Source: FEN-987 sp964598845
GTDB taxonomy: Archaea > Thermoproteota > Bathyarchaeia > 40CM-2-53-6
Assembly: GCA_964598845.1 (NCBI GenBank)
Contig: CAZRDM010000008.1
Location: forward strand, 1 to 64,000
Direction: 5' to 3'
Length of the DNA stretch: 64,000 nucleotides
Under the pieces are notes generated by a model, which was given only the letters and a program-made list of their open reading frames with translations, was not told the DNA's origin and searched no databases. Position numbers and translations under genes: made by a program. The number at the start of each line of letters is the position of its first letter. Within the stretch, counting starts at the first letter, position 1. Shown here piece by piece: positions 25,934 through 34,057 of the stretch.

Positions 25934-26965
25934 ATGAGTCTTAGATCCTACGTAATCGCTAGAGTTCTTCTCACAATACCTATGATACTGCTACTCCTTA
26001 CGCTGGTTTTCTTGATCACGCGTGTCTTGCCCGGCGATCCGGTAATTCTACATTTTGAGAAACAGGCGAAGCCGGAAGCGGTCGAACAGTTCCGACATAA
26101 CCTGGGATTGGACAAATCCCTCCCAGAACAATACCTCGACTACTTAACCGGTCTTCTGCGAGGTGACCTCGGCAAGTCCATGCAAGACTTTTCACCAGTT
26201 GGGCAGCAGATATTTTCAGCGTTTCCGGCCACTCTAGAGCTTGCGATCTTTGGGATGATAGTGGCAGTTGTATTAGGAGTTGTGCTCGGCGTGAGGGCCT
26301 CACAGTCGTATAACACAAGCGCGGATCACATGATCCGAGGGTTTGGAATAGCATCCTATGCAATCCCGGTCTTTTTCATGGGAATGGTACTGCAGATAGT
26401 CTTCAGCATCCAACTCCGCTGGTTTCCCAGTGGAGGACGCATCTTTCCAGGGATGGAACCCATCGGACTGAATCTAGGTGTTTTCCACTTCGCAACGGGT
26501 CTCTACACAATTGATAGCCTTCTGGAAGGAAACTTGAACAAGTTCGTAATGGCGTTACGCTACATCTTTCTGCCATCCCTAGCTCTGGGGCTGGTCTTGT
26601 GTGGTATTTTCATAAGATTGACTAGAAGTAACATGCTGGAAACCCTGCGCCTCGATTTCGTTACGGCAGCAAGAGCACGGGGATTAAGAGAAACGACAGT
26701 GATCTACGCCTATGCGCTGAGAAATGCGTTCCTACCCATCCTCACAATGATGGGACTTCAGTTCGCCGCCCTTCTCGCAGGTGCAATTCTTACGGAGACA
26801 ACGTTCTCGTGGCCTGGACTAGGCAGATACTTGGTTGATAGAATCGCCTTCAGAGACTACACCGCAATCCAGGGAGCGGTCGTCTTCTTCGGACTCCTAG
26901 TCGCCCTTGTGAGCTTGATAGTCGACGTTCTCTATGCGTACCTTGATCCGAGGATAAGGCTCTAG
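25934..26965 (+). CDS. dppB: peptide ABC transporter permease DppB-type, copy 1
   Basis: A 343-residue inner-membrane permease with six predicted membrane spans. The N-terminus MSLRSYVIARVLLTIPMILLLLTL and the GDPVI motif mark the DppB/OppB family, and the EAA-type loop AARARGLRETTVIYAYALRNAFLP contacts the ATPases. It follows the binding protein by 35 bases and precedes dppC by six. Confidence 0.94.
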   Translation: MSLRSYVIARVLLTIPMILLLLTLVFLITRVLPGDPVILHFEKQAKPEAVEQFRHNLGLDKSLPEQYLDYLTGLLRGDLGKSMQDFSPVGQQIFSAFPATLELAIFGMIVAVVLGVVLGVRASQSYNTSADHMIRGFGIASYAIPVFFMGMVLQIVFSIQLRWFPSGGRIFPGMEPIGLNLGVFHFATGLYTIDSLLEGNLNKFVMALRYIFLPSLALGLVLCGIFIRLTRSNMLETLRLDFVTAARARGLRETTVIYAYALRNAFLPILTMMGLQFAALLAGAILTETTFSWPGLGRYLVDRIAFRDYTAIQGAVVFFGLLVALVSLIVDVLYAYLDPRIRL

Positions 26966-26971
26966 GAGAGC

Positions 26972-27862
26972 TTGAAGTTGAAGGCAGTACAAGACAGGGG
27001 TAGACTCCTCCTACAGGTCCTTCCCCAGCTCGCAAACTTGAGAAACAGAGGGCTAGCAGGCTGGAACGTGATTGTTGGAGCGGTCATCGTAACAGCCATC
27101 GTATTGATGACGGTCCTAGCCTCCTGGATTTCACCTCAGGACCCGGTGGCAATCAATGTGGGGCCGATACTCAGCCCACCGAGCCGTGAATTTCCTCTGG
27201 GCACAAACCACCTCGGACAGGACATGCTAAGCAGAGTGATAGCTGGTGGTGCCATGGTCATGCAAGTTGCGGTGATCTCCGTGGTGGTGTGCATTCTGGT
27301 AGGAGTCCCCGTTGGGCTTCTTGCTTCGTATGCTGGAGGTACCTCCGACAAGGCGACCTCACTCATAATGGATAGCATCTACGCCTTTCCCGGACTTGTG
27401 CTTGCAATAGCAATCGCTGCAATGCTCGGACGCGGTGTGGTCAACATGAGCCTCGCAATCGCTGTGGTCTACATTCCATCATACTACAGAATTGTTCGAA
27501 GCCAGGTGCTGACAATCAAGGAGTTGCAGTACGTGGAGGCAGCCAGAGCAGTCGGAGCTAAGAGTCGAGGCATCCTCTTCCGGTGTGTGCTCCCGAATGT
27601 TGTTCCTTCTGTGGTGAGCGTTGCAACCATCAATTTCGCGGACGCCATCCTAACGGCCGCAGGTCTCACGTTCGTGGGGCTTGGCCTTTCCGTCGCCGTT
27701 CCTGACTGGGGTTGGGACTTGACCTACGGCCGGCGACTCTTGCCGGCAGGAGCTTGGTGGGTCATTACATTCCCTGGGATCATGATTGTTCTCCTTGCGC
27801 TAGGCTTCACTCTCATTGGAGAAGGTTTGAGTGAACTTTGGAGCCCAAGACTTGAGCAGTGA
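26972..27862 (+). CDS. dppC: peptide ABC transporter permease DppC-type, copy 1
   Basis: A 296-residue partner permease. The FPLGTNHLGQDMLSRVIAGG region and the EAA loop AARAVGAKSRGILFRCVLPNVVPSV are typical of DppC. Six spans are predicted. TTG 26972 stands after GGAGAG at a normal distance. The next ATPase gene is in the same frame after the stop. Confidence 0.94.
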   Translation: MKLKAVQDRGRLLLQVLPQLANLRNRGLAGWNVIVGAVIVTAIVLMTVLASWISPQDPVAINVGPILSPPSREFPLGTNHLGQDMLSRVIAGGAMVMQVAVISVVVCILVGVPVGLLASYAGGTSDKATSLIMDSIYAFPGLVLAIAIAAMLGRGVVNMSLAIAVVYIPSYYRIVRSQVLTIKELQYVEAARAVGAKSRGILFRCVLPNVVPSVVSVATINFADAILTAAGLTFVGLGLSVAVPDWGWDLTYGRRLLPAGAWWVITFPGIMIVLLALGFTLIGEGLSELWSPRLEQ

Positions 27863-27874
27863 GTTGATGAAGCC

Positions 27875-28825
27875 CTGTCCCTTCTCGAAGTAACTTCACT
27901 CACAGTGGATTATCCCACTAGAATCGGAAATGTGAGAGCAGTAGATCATGTGTCCTTCTCTCTACAGAAAGGTCAGACACTGGGTGTTGTGGGTGAATCA
28001 GGTTGCGGCAAGTCGACGCTAGGGTTCTCGGTGATAAGACTTGTTCCGTCCCCTGGCATAATCACGGAAGGGAGCGTGATTGTGGATGGAACAGACATTA
28101 TGCGACTCTCTGAAAAAGAGATGAGGCGTCTTAGGGGACATGTTGGTTTCATCTTCCAAGATCCGATGACCTCGCTTAACCCCGTCAAGAGGATTGGTGA
28201 TCACTTTGTCGAATTCATACGTGCACACGAGAAAAATGTCAGCGCAGAAGACACTCTAGAAAGAGCCAGAAAGATACTTGAGAGTTTAGGAATCCTCCCA
28301 GAGCGCGTCAACGATTATCCGCACCAGTTTAGCGGCGGAATGAGGCAGAGGGTCATGATTGGATTGGGTTTGGCGCTTAAGCCGAAGCTCCTCATCGCAG
28401 ATGAACCGACAACGTCGCTCGATGTGATAGTGGAAGCTCAGATTCTGGAGCTTATGAACAAGCTGAAGAAGGAATATGACTTGACACTCATACTAATCAC
28501 ACATAACATCGGGATCATTGCAGAGATGGCCGATACGGTTGCCGTGATGTACGCTGGTCGAATGGTAGAATTTGGGCCGACCACCGACATTTTCGAGAAT
28601 CCGCTTCATCCATACACGAAAGGCCTACTTGAGTCTGCACCGAACATTAAGCATCCTGAGCGTTCTATGCGCGCCATACCTGGCTCACCACCTGATCTCA
28701 TGAACCCGCCTTCGGGATGCAAGTTTCATCCGCGGTGTCCACACGCCTTCGAGCCTTGCGCGTTACGTGAACCTCTGCTGTTACATAGAGAGCGCCAACG
28801 CGTGGCTTGCCATCTATACGACTAG
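27875..28825 (+). CDS. dppD: peptide ABC transporter ATP-binding protein DppD-type, copy 1
   Basis: An ABC ATPase of about 316 residues with Walker A GESGCGKST, Q-loop FQDPMTSLNP, signature FSGGMRQR, Walker B LLIADEPTT and the OppC-type Cys-containing C-terminus (GCKFHPRCPHAFEPC). GTG 27905 would remove the first strand (LLEVTSLTV) of the fold. In frame upstream the only start-like codon before the dppC stop is CTG 27875. Either a CTG start or a small indel after the out-of-frame ATG at 27867 is implied. Confidence 0.9.
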   Translation: MSLLEVTSLTVDYPTRIGNVRAVDHVSFSLQKGQTLGVVGESGCGKSTLGFSVIRLVPSPGIITEGSVIVDGTDIMRLSEKEMRRLRGHVGFIFQDPMTSLNPVKRIGDHFVEFIRAHEKNVSAEDTLERARKILESLGILPERVNDYPHQFSGGMRQRVMIGLGLALKPKLLIADEPTTSLDVIVEAQILELMNKLKKEYDLTLILITHNIGIIAEMADTVAVMYAGRMVEFGPTTDIFENPLHPYTKGLLESAPNIKHPERSMRAIPGSPPDLMNPPSGCKFHPRCPHAFEPCALREPLLLHRERQRVACHLYD

Positions 28826-28832
28826 GCTGTTG

Positions 28833-29831
28833 ATGATGCCGCCACTTGTTGAAGTTAAGGACGTAATGAAGTACTTTCCTGTTCAAAAGAGTTTCATTGA
28901 GACGCTGCTCTCAGGCAAAGGAGAATTTGTGCGAGCCGTGGATAGGATTAGCTTCACGATTAATCGCGGAGAAATATTCGGTTTAGTCGGCGAAAGCGGA
29001 AGCGGCAAAACAACAGCAGGCCGTTTACTCATACGTCTAATCGACCCCACATCAGGAGAGATCAAGTTTGATGGACAGAATATAGAGAATCTTGATGAGG
29101 CCGAGTTGCAGCAATTCAGGCGTCGTGCCCAGATCATATTCCAGGATCCGGCGGCTGCCCTTAATCCTCGAATGACTGTTGGACAGGCTATCAAGCATGC
29201 GCTTGATATTCATAAGATTGGATCCGAGACTGAGCGGCAAGAAGAAGTTCTCAGAATGCTTAAGAGAGTCGGTATGACGCCTCCTGAAAACTTCTACAAC
29301 AAGTACCCGCATCAGCTAAGCGGTGGACAACGTCAGCGCGTGGTTATTGGACGAGCGATGATCCTGCAGCCAGAGTTTGTTGTAGCGGACGAGCCGATCG
29401 CCATGGTTGATGTTTCGATCAGAGCGCAAATCCTCGATCTAATGCTGTCCCTGAAACAGGAGCTGGGATTAACCTACGTCTTCATAACACATGATCTGGC
29501 GACAGCCAACTACTTCTGCGATAGGATAGCCATAATGTACTTGGGGAAGATAGCGGAAGTCGGCTTGAAGAATGAGGTGTTCAAGTCACCAAAGCATCCT
29601 TACACTGTTGCACTCATGTCAGCGATCCCGGTTCCCGACCCCAAGCATAAACCCGAGAGATTGATACCCAAGGGCGAAATACCCAGCTCAATCAGTCCCC
29701 CTCCCGGATGTCGCTTCCACCCTAGATGCCCCTATACATTCGAACGTTGCCCCAGGGAGGAACCCCGGATGCTCAGGATAAGCGAGACACACTACGTTGC
29801 ATGTCATCTCTTTGACAAGCCAGTGTCTTAG
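28833..29831 (+). CDS. dppF: peptide ABC transporter ATP-binding protein DppF-type, copy 1
   Basis: A 332-residue second ATPase: Walker A GESGSGKTT, signature LSGGQRQR, Walker B FVVADEPIA, and the C-terminal GCRFHPRCPYTFERCP. Starts further upstream overlap dppD, so ATG 28833 (or TTG 28830) directly before PPLVEVKDVMKYFPV is preferred. It ends the first transporter operon and overlaps the convergent small membrane gene by four bases. Confidence 0.94.
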   Translation: MMPPLVEVKDVMKYFPVQKSFIETLLSGKGEFVRAVDRISFTINRGEIFGLVGESGSGKTTAGRLLIRLIDPTSGEIKFDGQNIENLDEAELQQFRRRAQIIFQDPAAALNPRMTVGQAIKHALDIHKIGSETERQEEVLRMLKRVGMTPPENFYNKYPHQLSGGQRQRVVIGRAMILQPEFVVADEPIAMVDVSIRAQILDLMLSLKQELGLTYVFITHDLATANYFCDRIAIMYLGKIAEVGLKNEVFKSPKHPYTVALMSAIPVPDPKHKPERLIPKGEIPSSISPPPGCRFHPRCPYTFERCPREEPRMLRISETHYVACHLFDKPVS

Positions 29832-30181
29832 TCTAGTGGATAAGCCAAGACAAAGCTCAAGACAAACAGAATGACTCCGGTCACAATCAACGGCGCAGCT
29901 CGGGACTGAGCTCTCCGATGCTCTTGCATACTCCAGCCTTTCTCAGTTTTTGCCATGTGGTCTCTCAGCTTGCTGAAGGAGAGTGATCCTCCTATGTCCA
30001 GTACGCCGGCCAAGAGAAAGAGAAGGGCAGCCTCTGCTAGCGTGAGTAGCGTGAAGTAGTGAAACATATTCCGACCAAGTAATAGCGAGTCTGCCGCCAA
30101 TCCAGCTGCGTCTGAGAAGAGAATTATTCCAGCGTAAACTGTTCCTTGGCGAACAGCGTTTAGCGCAGCGTTAAGATTCAT
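29828..30181 (-). CDS. small membrane protein of unknown function
   Basis: A 117-residue protein with three hydrophobic segments at about residues 14-35, 41-65 and 95-115 and a charged loop between the second and third (KLRDHMAKTEKGWSMQEHRR). I do not recognise the family. It is convergent with the transporter operon, and its ATG at 30181 follows no obvious strong ribosome-binding site. Membrane topology is predicted, function unknown. Confidence 0.6.
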   Translation of the reverse strand: MNLNAALNAVRQGTVYAGIILFSDAAGLAADSLLLGRNMFHYFTLLTLAEAALLFLLAGVLDIGGSLSFSKLRDHMAKTEKGWSMQEHRRAQSRAAPLIVTGVILFVLSFVLAYPLD

Positions 30182-30242
30182 ATGAGAACATTACTTCCCC
30201 CGGAAAGTATCCACACGCATTTTGAGATATCAAGATCAACTC

Positions 30243-30647
30243 TTATTTGTTGCTGGTCAGGGTTGAGAGTCGACGCTTTTCCCATCGATCAACCTTCTCG
30301 AAACCTCGCCATCAGTATAATTCTTCAGTACCTTCGAATGGAATCACGGTAAATTCGCTCTCTGGATAGTTGTCAATAAAAGAACTAAGCAACCGTGATC
30401 CTTGGCTCTTGTACGAATCGGCCACTTGCAGGTACATTATTGTCAGCTTGTTCGATGTTCTTCTTCCAATAACGGTTAGCGCCACGATCCTCTTGCCCTC
30501 CACTGCAATCCAGAACTCATGTCCCATGCCAACAACATTGAATTCGATACTCTCCCTACCAACTGAGAGATCCCTCGAAAGCTTGAGCTCACGTAGCTCC
30601 TCCAAGCCTCCGCGGCGACAGACTATTGGAGGAGACATTGTCAGCAC
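30243..30647 (-). pseudogene. GNAT-family N-acetyltransferase with in-frame TGA
   Basis: From ATG 30647 the protein has a GNAT-like pattern: WIAVEGKRIVALTVI, then MYLQVADSYKSQGSRLLSSFI, which is the acetyl-CoA-binding V-x-x-x-Y-x-x-x-G region, then FEGTEELY. At 30312-30314 a TGA stops it after 111 residues. The same frame continues WRGFEKVDRWEKRRL to TAA at 30243. Y-x-x-x-G-F is exactly where GNAT proteins close (e.g. YEKLGF), so the stop falls inside the fold. It is a nonsense-mutated gene, a sequencing error, or a readthrough site. A good promoter (30676-30687, minus) precedes it. Confidence 0.6.
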
Positions 30648-30675
30648 ACTCGGATCATTAGATTTCGACCATAAC

Positions 30676-30687
30676 GTTTATCTTAAG
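30676..30687. promoter_or_regulatory. shared TATA-like element between the GNAT gene and rpl2
   Basis: GTTTATCTTAAG can be read as a TATA-like box on both strands. It lies about 29 bases before the GNAT ATG on the minus strand and about 65 before the rpl2 TTG on the plus strand. Confidence 0.35.
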
Positions 30688-30751
30688 TTGGTGTCATGGC
30701 TCGCCGAACACGCAGCTAGATCATTGAAGACATACGGGATGCCGATGGCGA

Positions 30752-31480
30752 TTGGGCAAGCAGATTAGAGTGCAACGGCGCGGGAGAGGCGGCTCGGTTT
30801 TCATTGCGCGGACTTTCAGGCGAATCGCTCCTGTTAGACTTCCCATGATGACTGGCACGTCACTCAGAGGCGTGGTCAGGGAAATAATGCATGACCCTGG
30901 CAGGGGGACGCCGGTTGCGTTGGTGGAATTCGCAAATGGAGCCTCCTGCTGTTTGAGTGCGACCGAAGGCCTAGCGATAAATCAGCCAATCACCGTTGGT
31001 GCCGATGCTTCGCCGGATTTAGGAAACGTGCTCCCCTTGGGGCGCCTGCCCGAAGGGACCCTTGTCTGCAATGTTGAACTCCGCCCAGGCGACGGTGGTC
31101 GCTTGGCGCGCGCGTCCGGAGCCTACTGCATGGTCGTCGCTCATACGCCCCAAGGTACGGAGCTGCGGCTGCCTTCCGGGCGATCGGTCTACATGAATGA
31201 TCAATGCAGAGCGATGGTTGGAGTCGTGGCTGGGGCGGGAAGAATCGAGAAGCCCCTCCTAAAGGCTGGAACTGCTAAGAAACTCATGAGAGCTCGCGGG
31301 CGAGTATGGCCGCTAACTAAGGGCCAGGCTATGGTTGCAGCATCGCACCCACACGGAGGGGGACGACACAAGCATCCTGGCAAACCCACAACCGTTGGCC
31401 GAAATGCCCCCCCGGGAAGGAAGGTTGGAATGATTGCGGCCAGACAGACGGGTCGAGCCAAGCGGACTGTAAGAACCTAA
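30752..31480 (+). CDS. rpl2: 50S ribosomal protein L2
   Basis: A 242-residue universal L2, essential for the peptidyl transferase centre. The family start MGKQIRVQRRGRGGSVF and the invariant HPHGGGRHKHPGKPTTVGR are present. TTG start at 30752. In most archaea L2 follows L23 and precedes S19; here neither is nearby and S8 follows instead, so the S10/spc operons are rearranged. Confidence 0.96.
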   Translation: MGKQIRVQRRGRGGSVFIARTFRRIAPVRLPMMTGTSLRGVVREIMHDPGRGTPVALVEFANGASCCLSATEGLAINQPITVGADASPDLGNVLPLGRLPEGTLVCNVELRPGDGGRLARASGAYCMVVAHTPQGTELRLPSGRSVYMNDQCRAMVGVVAGAGRIEKPLLKAGTAKKLMRARGRVWPLTKGQAMVAASHPHGGGRHKHPGKPTTVGRNAPPGRKVGMIAARQTGRAKRTVRT

Positions 31481-31496
31481 GGACTAGGTGATTAGG

Positions 31497-31889
31497 ATGA
31501 CACTAGTTGATCCACTATCCCACGCGCTCAACTCGATTCACAACAATGAGAGGCGCCACAAGCGTGAATGCCTTGTTTGGCCTGCTTCTAAGTTGATGGG
31601 GCAGGTTCTACGTGTTATGCAGAAGAATGGGTACATCGGCGAATTCGAATTCATCGACGATGGGAGAGCTGGGAAATATCGAATACAACTTCTGGGACGC
31701 GTCAACAGGTGCGGTGTGATCAAACCTCGTTATGCTGTTAGAGTTCCTGAATTGGAGGAATGGGAGGAAAGATATCTGCCCTCCCGCGATGTGGGCGTAT
31801 TGATTATGAGCACTCCAAGCGGTGTACTTTCTCATGTTGAAGCAAAAGCTTCCAAGACGGGTGGCAGACTTCTCGCATACGTGTACTGA
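31497..31889 (+). CDS. rps8: 30S ribosomal protein S8
   Basis: A 130-residue S8 starting MTLVDPLSHALNSIHNNERRHK, with MQKNGYIGEFEFIDDGRAGKYRIQL and the C-terminal GVLIMSTPSGVLSHVEAKASKTGGRLLAYVY that binds 16S rRNA. ATG 31497 gives the family start; a GTG nine bases upstream is possible. It directly follows L2. Confidence 0.95.
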   Translation: MTLVDPLSHALNSIHNNERRHKRECLVWPASKLMGQVLRVMQKNGYIGEFEFIDDGRAGKYRIQLLGRVNRCGVIKPRYAVRVPELEEWEERYLPSRDVGVLIMSTPSGVLSHVEAKASKTGGRLLAYVY

Positions 31890-31909
31890 TACCATCATTC
31901 CGAAAACGC

Positions 31910-31916
31910 TTTAATT
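31910..31916 (+). promoter_or_regulatory. TATA-like box upstream of rpl18
   Basis: TTTAATT (with flanking GC) lies about 55 bases before the L18 TTG, suggesting L18-L30 can be transcribed separately from L2-S8. Confidence 0.35.
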
Positions 31917-31966
31917 GCCCCTCGTCTTGTCGAGCAACTCCGAAACGAAGAGAGAAGTCGAAGAAA

Positions 31967-32563
31967 TTGGCAAAGGGACCCCGATATAATCTGCCCTTCA
32001 GGCGACGTCGCGAAGGAAGAACGAGCTACAGTAAGCGCAGGCAACTGGTGATATCAGGAATTCCTCGGCTAGTAGTTCGCCCTTCGAATAAACATATAAC
32101 GGTTCAGATAGTCGAAGCGAAACCGGAAGGGGATCATGTCCTAGCCTCAGCTCACTCTTGGGAACTCAAAGAATTCGGATGGAAAGCCCCCTGTGGAAAT
32201 GTTCCTGCAGCATACCTAACAGGCTTGCTGGTCGGGCGGAGGGCGAAGGCCAGAGGTATACCAACCGTGATCTTGGACGTAGGACTCCACTCAAAGGGAG
32301 GTGGATCACGTATCTTCGCAGCAGCCAAGGGAGCGTTAGCCGGGGGGATCGATATTCCTCACGAAGAAAAAGTGATCCCAGCACCTGAACGTGTACAAGG
32401 CAGACATATCGCAGAATATGCAAAGCAGCTGTCATCGGAAAGCGAAGCCTACAAGAGGGCTTTCTCGCAGTATCTGAAGCTCAAGATCAGGCCGGAGGAG
32501 TTGCCCTCTCATTTCGCAGAGGTTGAATCAAAGATAACTGGCGCTCCGATGGAGGGCCACTGA
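31967..32563 (+). CDS. rpl18: 50S ribosomal protein L18
   Basis: A 198-residue archaeal-type L18 (5S rRNA-binding). MAKGPRYNLPFRRRREGRTSY, RLVVRPSNKHITVQIVE, AYLTGLLVGRRAKARGI and the late HIAEYAKQL are family features. The TTG start is used. Normally S5 lies between L18 and L30, and L6, L32e and L19e before; all are missing here. Confidence 0.95.
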   Translation: MAKGPRYNLPFRRRREGRTSYSKRRQLVISGIPRLVVRPSNKHITVQIVEAKPEGDHVLASAHSWELKEFGWKAPCGNVPAAYLTGLLVGRRAKARGIPTVILDVGLHSKGGGSRIFAAAKGALAGGIDIPHEEKVIPAPERVQGRHIAEYAKQLSSESEAYKRAFSQYLKLKIRPEELPSHFAEVESKITGAPMEGH

Positions 32564-33195
32564 TGAGTACCAAGCCTAAGCGGAAAGCAAGGAAACGCAT
32601 AGCAAAGAAGCCTAAGCGGAAGGCCCCCCGGAAATTGCCTTCCAAAGAAGCAGCGAAAAAAGTTTCCATTACCACTCCCCCTCCCAGTGCAGTTCCTGCT
32701 CCTCCCACGGTTCCCGAGAAAGTTCTGGCCCTAATAGTTCGCCTTCAAGGCCCCGTAGCAGTACCGAGACCGGTCGAAAGTACGCTGAGAAGTTTGGGAC
32801 TTCTCAGGAGATTTGGAGCCGTACTTCGAGAAAAGAATCCGAGTCTGCAGGGCATGCTACGGGCTGCAAAAGACTACGTAACCTGGGGTGAGGTAAAGAC
32901 CGATGATATTGCAGCATTACTGCGAGAGTGCGGGAGGACTCAAGGAGATGTCCGCTTGACTGACAAGTTTGTCGGGGAACATTTCGGAGAACAATCCATC
33001 GATGCCTTGGCGTCCGCACTCATCCGAGGCAAGTTGGAACTCAAGGCTCTGTGGCAGAGAGGGATCAAACCGGTATTCAGGCTACATCCGCCATCGGGAG
33101 GATTCGACCATAGCATTAAGCGACCGTTCGGTAGTCGAGGGGAGCTTGGATACAGGGGATCTGCAATCTCCGACTTAGTAATGAGAATGATATAA
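32563..33195 (+). CDS. rpl30: 50S ribosomal protein L30 with basic N-terminal extension
   Basis: The L30 domain begins near residue 53 (KVLALIVRLQGPVAVPRPVESTLRSLGL) and continues through MLRAAKDYVTWGEVKTDD to the archaeal C-terminal part. The first 50 residues are a Lys/Arg then Pro-rich extension absent from most archaeal L30 (usually about 150-160 residues; here 210). ATG overlaps the L18 stop by one base. No other frame could be donating the extension. Confidence 0.93.
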   Translation: MSTKPKRKARKRIAKKPKRKAPRKLPSKEAAKKVSITTPPPSAVPAPPTVPEKVLALIVRLQGPVAVPRPVESTLRSLGLLRRFGAVLREKNPSLQGMLRAAKDYVTWGEVKTDDIAALLRECGRTQGDVRLTDKFVGEHFGEQSIDALASALIRGKLELKALWQRGIKPVFRLHPPSGGFDHSIKRPFGSRGELGYRGSAISDLVMRMI

Positions 33196-33247
33196 GCACC
33201 AGCAGCTTGTTCTCTTTCGATGCAAACATTCTATTTCATGATGATCG

Positions 33248-34057
33248 TTGGGCGCAACGCGTAACACCAGCCAAGTCACTCTCGTGCCTGTAAGACTACC
33301 TATCATCAAACCCGGCAACAAACTAGGCGAGATAATAGTCACGGCGCTCCGCAAACAGGCTCCACACCTTAAGAGAAGTGATCTGGTGGCTGTTGCGAGC
33401 AAAGTCGTGTCCATATGCGAGAACAGAATCGTAAGACTAGATCATGTTCCACTTTCCCAATCTTCGAAGCGAATTGCCAGAAGATGGCGCATGGACGAGC
33501 GGCTGGCCGCCCTTGTTCAGATCGAAGCCGACAGAATCGTAGGGGGAGTCAGAGGTTTTCTGCTCACCGAAAAGAATGGGATTCTCACAGCAAATGCCGG
33601 GATCGACCTCAAAAACTCGCCACCTAGAACAGCTACTCTGTGGCCAAGGGATTCAGACGCATCAGCGAAGCGCCTACTGGAGATCTTAGATCGTGAGTTC
33701 AAAGTGAAAGTTGGCGTTCTGATAGTTGACAGTCGGGTAACTCCATTGCGTTTGGGAACAATAGGTCTAGCATTGGGCACTTCCGGTTTCCTGCCAGTGT
33801 GCGACGAGAGAGGCAAGAAAGATTTGTACGGTCGTGAGGTGCAGGTTACGGAGACGAATCTGGCAGATGACCTTGCGGCTTGTGCTCACTTTTTGATGGG
33901 CGAAACAGATCAGAGAATAGGCGTCGTTGTCCTTAGGAACACGCGGGTTCGATTCGGCAGCTCATATGATTCTCGCAGGGCCAAATTGAGCGTGGAACGG
34001 TGCCTAATCGCCAGGAATTTGCTTCCTATTCGGAATCGTAGATTCAGCTACTCTTGA
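33248..34057 (+). CDS. cofE: coenzyme F420-0:L-glutamate ligase
   Basis: A 269-residue CofE, which adds glutamates to F420-0. Family segments are SDLVAVASKVVSICENRIV, then AGIDLKNSP, VDSRVTPLRLGTIGLALGTSGF and DLYGREVQVTETNLADDLA. It implies the organism makes the deazaflavin cofactor F420. TTG 33248 is the start used. The 3' end overlaps the convergent M6-like gene by 14 bases. Confidence 0.9.
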   Translation: MGATRNTSQVTLVPVRLPIIKPGNKLGEIIVTALRKQAPHLKRSDLVAVASKVVSICENRIVRLDHVPLSQSSKRIARRWRMDERLAALVQIEADRIVGGVRGFLLTEKNGILTANAGIDLKNSPPRTATLWPRDSDASAKRLLEILDREFKVKVGVLIVDSRVTPLRLGTIGLALGTSGFLPVCDERGKKDLYGREVQVTETNLADDLAACAHFLMGETDQRIGVVVLRNTRVRFGSSYDSRRAKLSVERCLIARNLLPIRNRRFSYS

